A stretch of DNA of 64,000 nucleotides from Tolypeutes matacus. Its lineage: Eukaryota; Chordata; Mammalia; Cingulata; Chlamyphoridae. Below, in pieces: positions 11,801-20,400 of this stretch; position 1 is the stretch's first letter; each line of letters begins with the position of its first letter. The notes beneath the pieces are model-generated. The model was not told the origin of the DNA and searched no databases. It saw only the letters and a program-made list of their open reading frames with translations. The position numbers and the translations under genes are program-made. Location of the stretch: the NCBI GenBank assembly GCA_026826555.1, contig JAKSZT010040235.1, positions 186,001 through 250,000 of the forward strand, written 5' to 3'.

Positions 11801-13094
11801 CTGGCCGCTGAGGTGCCCTGAAGGGCACTGGTGCTACCCCGAGGCCAGAGCAACTGGGGGGGGGGGTCCCATTTGTAAGAGTGAGCAGCCAGCCCCTCAG
11901 AGCCCCGGCCTCACACAGGGCTGAGCCCCCTCCACCAGGAGTGGGCCCAGTAACACACAGCTGACCCGGGGACCAGCCACACAGTTCCCACCCCCAGGGA
12001 GGGAAAGATCTGGAAGCAGATGGGCGGGGCCTGGCCTTGCCCCCCAGGTGCCCAAACATCACTTCCTTGCTCCTCCTCTGGCCCATGTCACCACTCCTGC
12101 CTTGACCCTCTGCGCACTGACCCCGTCTCTGCCAGTTTACAGGCTCTGTGCCCCCTGGCGGGGTGTTCCCACTGCAGAGCCTTGTATGCAGTAGGTGCTT
12201 AAAATTGACCTGCCCCCGCCTGCCCTGCAGACTAGGGCCCAGCAGCCCACAGACTGCACAGGGGTCTGCTCCACCTTGCCCACCCCCACCAGGACCCACT
12301 CAGGGCCAGAGGAACTGCTGCCACGGGGTGACGTGGCCGAGAGCCTGCCATGGCCCAGAGCAACTGTGCCATCCTCGCCAGCCTGGGGAGGAACTCCAAT
12401 TCTTCCAGGAAGCCCTCCTGGATGCCCACCCCCCCCCAACACCCCCCTCCTCTGGACAATGGTTAACCAACTGCCCAGTGATGTAAGCACTTGTTGCCCC
12501 CCTTCGGCCAATCCCCGAAGGTTTCACTCGTGTAAAATCTCGCCCTCACTCCCTTGTGTTCTCTGAGGATGGGGCCAGGTGCCTTGCCCCCTGCCCAGGG
12601 CCTGGAGCAGGGCCACAAGGAGATGCCCGCAGAGACCGCTCTGCAGGAGCTGTGCTCCTCTCCCTCCCTCCCCTCCTCCACAACTGGCCAGGGGGCCTGT
12701 CACTCACTGTCCCTTTCCCAGCAGGTGTACCCCCAGCCCAGCACCTGGCAAGCCCCACATGTACAGAGGGGAAACCGAGGCCAGGGAGGAGGGGGCACGG
12801 CCAGTCAGCATCCGAGCCAGCCTGGCCTGGATGGGGTAGAAGCTCCCCACTCAGCGTCCACGCTTCCCAGCAGAGAGGGTCCCATCCCACCTGGGTGGAC
12901 GTTCAGTTAGGGAACCTTCCGGAAGACCAAACACATCCCAGCAGGGTGACAACACCCGGAGCCAGCGCTCGTCAAAGCTGCTGATGTGTCCCTCGGCCCA
13001 TCAGCCTCAGAGAAGGTGCTGGAAGCCCTGGATGTGCCGAAAGCTGACGCCAGCTGGCCTCCGATTCCCACCCCCACCCTTGCCCAGGAGCCGT

Positions 13095-13160
13095 GCTCAG
13101 CCTCAGTTTTCCCCACCTGTAAGATGGGGGTAAAAACAGCACCGGCTGCTACACGGCTGG
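13095..13160 (+). repeat. MIR-like SINE fragment (3' part)
   Basis: The sequence CTCAGTTTTCCCCACCTGTAAGATGGGGGT resembles the conserved region of the ancient MIR SINE. It is short and diverged. Confidence 0.5.
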
Positions 13161-13613
13161 GGCACGGCCAAGCGGACGAAGCGAAACGTCCGCCAGGGAC
13201 TTTATGACGCGGGACGAAAGCCCCGTCTGTGCACAGAGTGGTCGCTACACGACTGAGGAGAGACACCTAGAGAGGCGATCAGCCCGGCAAAGCCACATCC
13301 TTTCACTATTTATAGGCGCGACGGAGACAGTCAAGGTCTGTCCTGATCGGGAGGCCCGGCCGGCCTGACATGGGTGCCGCGAGCCAGGGCCGCATGCCAG
13401 GGCCGATGCAGCCGACCCCGGGGGTCGCGGGGCCTCCCCGCCTGCGGCCAGAAGGCATGAGCGGCCTGGCGCCGTGAGGCCTGGCGGAGACCCCTTCCCT
13501 GCTGCCCTGGCCACGGGGGCTCGCGGCACCCAGATCAGACCCAGCCCAGGCTCCTCCTCAAGAGTTTCCTCTTCTCTGCTGTTCCCCTGCTCCACCCTCT
13601 TCCTGCAAGACCC

Positions 13614-13653
13614 GTTTTTTTTTTTTCTTTCTTTTATTATTATTATTCTTATT
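13614..13653. repeat. T-rich / (TTA)n simple tract
   Basis: A T-run followed by TATTATTATTATTCTTATTTT in intron 2. A second low-complexity (CAAAAA)n tract lies at about 13820-13848. Confidence 0.8.
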
Positions 13654-15944
13654 TTCTCAATGGAAAAATCTTGGCTATGGCTCAGAGACCGGCCTGCCCC
13701 TCCCTTTCCGAGGTGCGCAGGGCGCCTGCCGGCCAGGCCCCGCCACGGGTTAAACGGTTTCCATGAGCAGGTGAGACTTTCTCTCTGAGGCTGTTTTCCT
13801 AACCCCAGCGTCCTTTAAGGCAAAAAAACAAAAACAAAAACAAAAAACCCAGCGTGAAGAGGAAGTCCTGAGACAGGGGAGGGTTAGCTGGTCGGGCCTC
13901 CGGCCCCACCCAAGACACAGCAAGGGACAGCAGAGTGGAAAATGGAAACGGCAGGATGGGGTGGCAGAGGCCGAGCCCCTCTTCCTCCTCGAGAGAATAA
14001 CACCAGGCAGGCGGGTGGCAAGGGCAGGCTGGGGAGGTGGTCGGGGCGGGGGGTGGGCACTGGGCCCAGCACTGACCTCTGAGCCTGCTGCTCCTGCTTC
14101 CCCCCGCCACGCCATGTTTGGGGCCGGGCACCCCGCCCCTGCGCTCACCACCAGCTGGAGTGGCACCCACGTGTGTCCGCTGCCTCTCCTGCCCCCCCAT
14201 ACCAGAGAGCCGACCCCAGGAGGGCAGCGGCCAAGTCGGGCCCGTCCCCCGCTACGTCCCTAGTGCCTCGAGCAGAACAGAGCACACAGCAGGTGCCCAC
14301 AAGTGTCTGTTGCGGGAAGGAAATAGGGCTGCACTGGGGCCGTCACCCTTGCCAAAACCCTGCGTCGGCGAGCCCCTCCCCCGCTGCAGGCGGCCTCGGC
14401 CCACCAGGCAGCCCCTGCAGGCTCCCCCAGTGAACTCAGGAAGCAACAAGGCATCCAAGAACGAGGACCTCGAAACCAGTGCCCTCAGTGCCAAAGGAGC
14501 CGGCAGGGAGGCCCTGGCCGCGCCCCCCCCGTGCCTCTGACGTCTGGTGGGACACAATCCTGGGAGATCATTCACAGATGTCAGCGGTGAAGTCCAGGTG
14601 ACACCGCGCCCCGAGGCCACGGAGCTGGCGAGCAGTGGGGCCCCGCGCCCAAAGCTTCACCAAGCCCCCAACAACGCTCAGACGAATCCCCACTTCTGTG
14701 CCCACCTGGAAGATGCCTCCCTAACGCCGTGATGGTCTCACCAGCGCGGGCAGCGACCCCGATCAACCCACGCTGCAACATCCCTGCAGCCTCCCCAGCC
14801 CGTCCTCCAATCAAAGGAAAAGGAAGGGCACTTTAGCGTCCCCCCGCCCCCCCGGCACTGAGGGTGTGGGAGGGAGGCTGGAGAGGGGGCGGGAGGCCAC
14901 AGGAGTTCTCGGCGGCTTCCCTGGGAAGGCAGGCCACCCGCGGAAACCCCTTCTTCCAAGCCTGCGTCCTGTGGCCGCCTGCCCGGCGGCTTCTGGGGAG
15001 GGTTCCTTGTCCCCGGGTGGAAACGGGTGATTCGCCAGCACTGATGTGGCCGCACCGTGAGTTCATCGTTTCTCACGCCCCTTCCACAGGGGAGCAAACT
15101 GGCACAGAGCAGCGAGTGCTTTCCGGGGGTCATGGCTGCGGCGCTGGGACTCAGAACGCCCGTCGGTGGGGCTCTGAAGTCCGCAGGCTGGACACGTCGC
15201 AAGTGCCACCAACCCCCCAGGGGTGGATCCCTCTGAAGTTGGAGGTCGCCTGGGGGCAGGCTGCAGACTTCCCCAGTGCCCTAACCAGGCACAGCCGCAA
15301 TGCCCCCCCCACATCACACCATGAGCCCCAGAACCGGGTCCCTGCTTAGCTGTGGCCCCGTTGCTGCCTCTGACCCAGGCACCCACAAACCCCAGGCCGC
15401 CCAGAAGTGGGAGCCTTGCGGACAGCTCTTCTGTTCCTAACAGGACGTGTGGGGGTGCACAAAGGGGTCTCTAGGGGCTGAACTCGGGCAAGTGCCAGGA
15501 CAGAGTGGGGGAGGCTTCCCGCCAAGGAGGAGGGCAATGCCAGAGCCCAGTGGAGAAGAGAGAGCAGGCCCCCAAATCCCCATCAGGGGTCTGGCTTTGC
15601 TGGCGAAGGCTCCCAAGACCCCGGGTTTGGGGGATGGCACAGAGGGCCCCATTTTAAAGAGCCTCTGTCCAGAAGCCACGGCTGGGGAGCTGGGGGGCAG
15701 CATGAGGGCACGAGCTCCCCGACAAGTGGCCCTGCCTCCGCAGCCTCTGGACCAAGCCATCTCCACCCCCGGGGGTCGCGGAGAAGAGAAGCCCCCCATG
15801 TCCCCTGGCCGAGCACTCCTCGTCCCTCTCAAAGTCTTCCGTAGAAGTAATAAGAGTCTCGTCGTCTCTTGTAGGGGTGGGGGGGGGGCTTCAAGGGGCA
15901 AAGTCAGAGCGGCGGGGCGGGGGAGGAGGTGCGGGTTCTGGGAA

Positions 15945-16215
15945 GCCACGCATAATTAATCACCCAGCCCTAATCCGCCTTCCCCAACAATAGGCCCTGC
16001 ACTGCCACTGAATCCCAGCTGTCGGTCCCTGAATGAAAGGAAACAAGATTTAGGGCAGCAAGCGTCGCCGAGGCTTCTGCTGGGGGAGAAAAAGGCCCCA
16101 AAAAGCAAAAAAAAAAAAAAAAAAAAAAAATAGTGTGCATTCATTAGGGCCTGACAAAGGCCCGGCCTGCTTCGTCCATTAAACTGCTCACAGGCCTGCC
16201 TAATTGGCTTGAGTT
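15945..16215. promoter_or_regulatory. Candidate intronic enhancer upstream half of intron 2
   Basis: A non-repetitive AT-rich block with CATAATTAATCA (15951), ACAATAGG (SOX-like, near 15989), TGCATTCATTAGGG, CCATTAAAC and CCTAATTGG. It is interrupted by a pure A-run of about 25 at 16107-16131. The concentration of TAAT/ATTA cores in a region otherwise above 60% GC suggests selective constraint. Conservation was not tested. Confidence 0.4.
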
Positions 16216-16659
16216 CAGGGAGGGTGGGGGGCTGTCAAGGGACCGGGCCCCTGGACAGTTGGAACAAGGGCGCGTCGGCTCGGCCCAGAGCCACGTCTTC
16301 ATCTGCAGCCTCCGGGGGGGTGGGGGACGGCCTTTTTCTCCAGGCACCAAGGCCTCCCGGAGCTTCCCACCAGGGATGAACTCAAGTTGAAGGGCAATGG
16401 CGCGAAGCAGAACCTTCGCTGAGGCTAAGCGGCACTCACGGGCAGCCCTGTTCCTTTCCTACTGGAGCCAGGAAGGGACAGTAGGGAAGCCCCCCACCCC
16501 CACCCCCACCCGACAACCAGTGAGGCCGAGGCCTTCGGGAGGAGGAGTTTGCAGGTGCCAAAAGGGAAAGCAAACTTCCCAGGGCTGGCTCCCAGCAGAT
16601 TCCTCTTTCCCAGCCTCCCGGAGGCCAGGAAGGAATGGGCTGGGGAGGGCAGACAGCCC

Positions 16660-16990
16660 AGGAGGGTGGATTTTGTTTTGAAATAGTCGATTTCCTGTTG
16701 ACAGGCTCACCTGCCCAGAGGAGGCATCACCTGTCCAGAGAGACACCACCTGGCCGGAGGAGGTGCACCACTCTGTCAGTATTCCTGAGCTTCCTGGTGG
16801 GGCAGCGGTTCCCCAGAGACTTAAAGAAACGGGGTGCCGGCGATCCCCACCCAGGGCCCCGGCAAGCCCGAGGTGGCCCGAGTCGCAGAGGGAGTGCTGG
16901 AACCCCGGACCAGCTCCACATGCAGCATAATTGCTGGCGATTAAGTAATTGCCAGACTTTGTGCAATAAAAGTCAGCACGTGACCACGCC
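16660..16990. promoter_or_regulatory. Candidate enhancer just downstream of exon 2
   Basis: Includes GCATAATTGCTGGCGATTAA (16925), AAGTAATTGCC, TTGTGCAATAAA (C/EBP-like TTGTGCAAT) and CACGTGAC (E-box CACGTG at 16977-16982). The block sits about 110 nt inside intron 2 from the exon 2 donor. It contains no recognisable repeat. Density of homeodomain, C/EBP and E-box sites in about 65 bp is high. Confidence 0.45.
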
Positions 16991-17101
16991 CAGCCTTCTG
17001 GGCCATCTCCGCCAGACAATGGGCCAGTGTTCTGTCCCCAGAGCAGGCAGGGGCTCCTGCGCCTGACAAAGCACCAGGTCCCGCGGGGGGCGCATACTCA
17101 C

Positions 17102-17183
17102 ACACAGGCCTCCGTGCCGTTGGCAAACACTTCACACTTTCCGCCATTCAGGCAGGACTCTCCAGGCTGGGAACAGCACAGGC
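17102..17183 (-). CDS. NOTCH1: NOTCH1 coding exon 2 (start of EGF-like repeat 1)
   Basis: The exon reads (G)LCCSQPGESCLNGGKC... to ...ANGTEAC(V). It encodes the first residues of the mature receptor and most of EGF repeat 1. The acceptor is CAG ending at 17184 and the donor is GTGAGT beginning at 17101. It is 82 nt, three longer than the human exon as I recall it; the extra codon falls in the loop EVFANGTE (human EAANGTE). The N-glycosylation sequon NGT is kept. Just after the exon junction there are two adjacent cysteines where human and mouse have arginine-cysteine, which gives EGF 1 seven cysteines instead of six. The frame is intact and phases fit exons 1 and 3. Confidence 0.96.
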
Positions 17184-18855
17184 CTGGGGGGGGCGGAGAC
17201 AAGGAGTCAGCACCGACGAGCCCACCCCCCCCAAGCGGCCCACCCCGACACTCTGGGGATGGGATCTGGCAGCCTCGGGTCGGGAGCAAAGGCAGCCCCT
17301 CACTTGGAAGGCTCTCTGCTTGGTGCCAGGGAGGGGGCCGCCAGGACCCCCGCGGGAAGCACGAGGGCTTCAGTGCTCGGCCCAGGGCTGTGGAGTCGGG
17401 AAGGGGGACAGGTGGGCAGGTGGGCGGGGTGGCCTGGGCTGCCCTGGAGAAGAGCTGAGCGGACCCCAGGTCACTATCCCAAAGTGTGCGTCCCCCCCAA
17501 CCTCCGTCGGGGAGCCCCGCCGACTCCGGGATGCGGCCCCTGCCCAGCCATCGCCATTGGCTCGCTGTTCAAACACGCTGGGCGAGGGGGGCAGCAGGCC
17601 AGGGGATGGCCACACTCAGCTCCCCGCTCGTGGGAAAATGCGACAGCTGCGGCGGCCCTGAGCCCCGCCCGCCCACAAAGCCGCAGAATCAGAGCAGCTC
17701 ATTGTCACCAGGGCCGCCTCCTGGGGCACGGGGACCACCCCCCCCACCTGGCCCCGCCTCCGTGGACACCCAATACCTGCTTCAACAGGCGGGCATCTCC
17801 AGGGGCAGCCCCCGCACGCCCAGAGAGCGGGTGAAGCTCCCCCATTCGGAAAGAATTCGACCCGTTTCTGGGAAGGGACCAATAAATTAAGCCTCTTCCT
17901 CTTACCAGGATAGGGGGAGAGAAGCCCACTGGGGGGCAGGACCGCACAGTGACATGGGGCGCTGCCTCCTGGAGGAAGATAACTCTCATCTCCAGCTTTT
18001 GGGGAAGACAGGAATTAATGGCCACTGGATTCCCCGGAGAACTCCTCTAATGTGAGAGGCGGGAGGAGTCAGTGACCCCCTCTCCACAGCCCCCCACCCG
18101 TAAATTCTCCAAACTTGAACTCTAAATCTAAGCAAAAACCAGTCCTGCCAGGGCGCAGCGGAGTCTTCACACACGCCTCCCCCCAAGAAGTTTGTGAGCC
18201 GGGCTGGGGGGCCGCTGAGCCGGCGGGTGGTGGTGGCGGGACGGGACGGATGGAGCTCGGGGACCCAGCCGCCCCGCCGGCTTTCCTAAAAGGTCGGGAA
18301 GCCCACCCGGCGCTGGCCCCCGCTGCCCGCGGTGCCCTGCAGCCGGCCCCGGGTGTGCCGAAGCGAACGCGGCGCCCTGGACCCCACACTCCGCGCAGCG
18401 ACATCCGCCCGGCGCGGGCCAGAAGTGGAAAAGAAAGATAAATGGCCCCGCGAAGCAACAGGAAACCCAAACCGATTCGACTCAAATCGAAAAGTCACCG
18501 GCCGCCCGCCCGCGCGGCTGCGAGCCCCACGCGCGGCTGGTGAAGGACGCGACCGGGGGCCCCCGGCCGGCCACACCCGGCTCTTGGCGCGGCCCCCGAG
18601 GCCGGAGGGCATGGGTCCTCCCCGAACGGGAAGGGGGAATGTCCGCCCCTCTCCGACCCGCCCTCCCACCCCCGCCTTCCCGGGACCCCCACTGCCTCGG
18701 GCCTCCCGGTGCCCCCTCCCGACCCGGGTCGCCCGGTGGCCCCGACCGCGAGTCGCCCGGTTTGCCCCCTCCCCACCTCGCAGCGTGCGCGCGGGGCGCC
18801 GCCAAAGTTTGCCAACGGCGCGGGCAGTTGCGGGGCCGGCGGCGCGGACGCCTAC
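17184..18855 (-). other. NOTCH1: NOTCH1 intron 1 (1.67 kb)
   Basis: Bounded by donor GTAGGC next to exon 1 (18855 downward) and acceptor CAG at exon 2. The end close to exon 1 belongs to the CpG island (from about 18280). The middle holds an AT-rich block with an ETS-GATA composite motif, listed separately. The exon 2 side is GC-rich, and I see no repeats there. Confidence 0.93.
17870..18130. promoter_or_regulatory. Candidate intron 1 enhancer with ETS-GATA composite
   Basis: GAGGAAGATAAC at 17973-17983 overlaps an ETS core (GGAA, 17974-17977) with a GATA site (AGATAA, 17977-17982). Nearby are CCAATAAATTAAG (17879), GGAATTAATGG (18011) and TCTAAATCTAAG (18120). The block is AT-rich compared with its surroundings and not a repeat. 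ETS plus GATA composites are a known feature of endothelial and blood enhancers, cell types in which NOTCH1 is active. Function is inferred. Confidence 0.4.
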
Positions 18856-18913
18856 CTCGTGCGGCTAGCGCGGGCAGCAGCGCCAGGCAGAGCAGCGGCG
18901 CCAGGGGCGGCAT
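18856..18913 (-). CDS. NOTCH1: NOTCH1 coding exon 1 (start codon and signal peptide)
   Basis: The ATG (18913-18911) opens MPPLAPLLCLALLPALAAR(G), a classic signal peptide with a leucine-rich hydrophobic core ending in ALAARG. It directs the receptor to the secretory pathway, and cleavage is expected at about the ALAARG end. It is one residue shorter than human NOTCH1 (one leucine fewer). The donor is GTAGGC at 18855, phase 1. The context before the ATG is AGGC, so position -3 is G, a reasonable initiation context. Exons 1 to 4 total 742 coding nt, the same as the human sum as I recall it, because the missing leucine is balanced by an extra codon in exon 2. Confidence 0.96.
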
Positions 18914-19170
18914 GCCTGCGCGCCCGCTGCCCGCTGTCCCCCGGGGCGGCCTCCTGCGCGGGGCGGCCGGGCTGGGGCGCACTCGCGCTCCGGAGGGTCC
19001 CACGGGCGGCTCCGCCTCTCCTCGCCTTCCCGGCCGGCGGGCGCGCTGCGCTCCCGCGGCCTCCGGCTGCCCGCTCGGCTCTCCCGTCCCTCCGCGCTCC
19101 CCCGCCCCGCGGCCCGCGGCCTGCGCTCCCTCCCGCGGCCCAGGCACTAGTGAGGCGCGGGGAGGCCGCG
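18914..19170 (-). other. NOTCH1: Probable NOTCH1 5' UTR
   Basis: Very GC-rich sequence directly upstream of the ATG. The extent is inferred from the typical length of a few hundred nt for this gene's leader and from the GC-box cluster that follows. No transcription start can be read directly from the sequence. Confidence 0.55.
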
Positions 19171-19470
19171 CGCTCCGCCCCCGCCGCGCGCCCCGCCCCC
19201 GCCCCGACGCCCCGCCCGCCGATCCCTCCGCGCCCGCGCCCCTCGTGCCCCCGGCCGGCCCTGCGCCCCTCGGGCTGGGCACGTCGGGGGGAGCCGGGTC
19301 TCCCGCGCGGGGCCTGGGCGGCGGGCGGGAGGGGGCCCGGCCCTGGGACCACTTCTTGTTCGAAAGTTTCCCAAGGCCAAAGTTTGGGCCGCGGCCGCGG
19401 AAGGATCCGCTCTGGTGGCCGCCGCGCTCGGGCACAATGGACACATTTGCATCTCAATGGCCCGGGAGGC
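19171..19470 (-). promoter_or_regulatory. NOTCH1: NOTCH1 proximal promoter (GC boxes, SOX and octamer motifs)
   Basis: At 19175-19220 there are several CCGCCCC/CCCCGCCC GC boxes (SP1-type), about 260-310 bp before the ATG. Further upstream are ACAATGG (SOX-type, 19434-19440) and a perfect octamer ATTTGCAT (19445-19452). The SOX and octamer sites are only 4 bp apart. There is no TATA box. Such a layout fits a broad, TATA-less promoter of a developmental gene. The SOX and POU use is inferred. Confidence 0.6.
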
Positions 19471-20400
19471 GCAGGGGCCGGGCCCGGAGGGGCGCTGGGC
19501 CGGGCAGATGGGGAGGAGCGGCCGAGGCCAAGTTTGGGAGATCCCGGGACCGCGTGGCTCCTTTCCCGAGTGCCCCGGGGCAGCGGCTGTGAACCCCGGG
19601 GACCGAGACTGGAGCACTTGATCCTGAGGGATGGTGGCGCTGCGCCCTGGTCCTCTGGGGTGGGGGTTCGGGGCGCCCCAGGGAGCAACCCGCAGCCACT
19701 GCCTCGCGGGGAGGCGAATGCATCCCCTCGCCCGGACGGGAGCCTGCGTCTCGACGCCCTTCGGCCACTGTCGTGCCCCTGCCCCGGGCACTGCTGCGTA
19801 AGGTGGCCCCGGAAAGCTCGCAGGGGCCGCACAGGCCCGCCGCCGGCGCCAGCGCAGCCTGGGGCCCCTGCCACGCGCTCCTTCCGGGGCTCATTTCTCC
19901 CGGGGCAGCCTGTGCTAAGCCCGCTTGAGCGCTGGCGCCCCGAGTGCCTGCCTCGTCTGTGCACCAGCAGGGCTCAAGGGCCAGCGCCACCCCCCACCGC
20001 GCCCCGGGGGCTGCGGGCAATGGCAGGAGGCGCCCCCACCCAGCCCTCGCCCAGGCTCCTAGCTGGCGGGCCAAGCGCGCGCTGGAGGCCGGAGGAGCCG
20101 GGACGGCAGAAACGCCGGAGGCTCGCGGAGGAGGCGGCGGGCCGCGGGGGGCGCGCGCGTTTCGCGCCTTCCGTGGCACACCTGTTGCTGGACAGTGGCG
20201 GCAGCTGACACCCTGCCCGGAGCGCTCCCGTGGCCGTGCCAGGCCCCCGCAGCTGCGGCGGGAAGCCTCTCTCCGCCTCCTACCGGAAGCTGGCGCCGCT
20301 TCTCCGAGCCGCGGGGTAACTGCTCGGGGGGCAGCGCCCGGAGAGGAGGCGCCTGGGGGGGCGAGATGTTTATGTCGCTGCGCGGAAGCCTGGAGGAGCA

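Larger units (their letters stand above)
1201..17101 (-). other. NOTCH1: NOTCH1 intron 2 (15.9 kb)
   Basis: A large first-half intron bounded by donor GTGAGT (17101 downward) and acceptor CAACAG (ending 1201). It is mostly GC-rich unique sequence. Only one recognisable young insertion is seen (a tRNA-type SINE near 8.74-8.89 kb). Other contents are short tandem duplications, a minisatellite near 6.2 kb, homopolymer tracts (T-run at 1754-1765, T-rich at 13614-13653, A-run near 16107-16130) and AT-rich islands listed separately as possible enhancers. Such low repeat density is typical of introns of developmental regulators. None of the open frames inside it looks like a gene. Confidence 0.92.
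18280..20400. promoter_or_regulatory. NOTCH1: CpG island over NOTCH1 exon 1 and promoter
   Basis: A dense run of CpG dinucleotides covering the end of intron 1, exon 1, the 5' UTR and about 1.5 kb upstream. It lacks a TATA box near the expected start. This agrees with the known CpG-island promoter type of NOTCH1. The absence of stop codons over long distances here is a result of base composition, not coding. Confidence 0.9.

Noticed and set aside
19366..19374. Possible RBPJ site (TTTCCCAA) in the NOTCH1 promoter, implying autoregulation
   Set aside because: It does not match the stronger consensus TTCCCAC/GTGGGAA, so I would not claim it.
18709..20208. Open frame of about 500 codons over the CpG island (plus strand), and a 370-codon minus frame at 18852-19964
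   Set aside because: Stop codons are rare in CpG islands. The frames run through the NOTCH1 promoter and 5' UTR and show no conserved motif.
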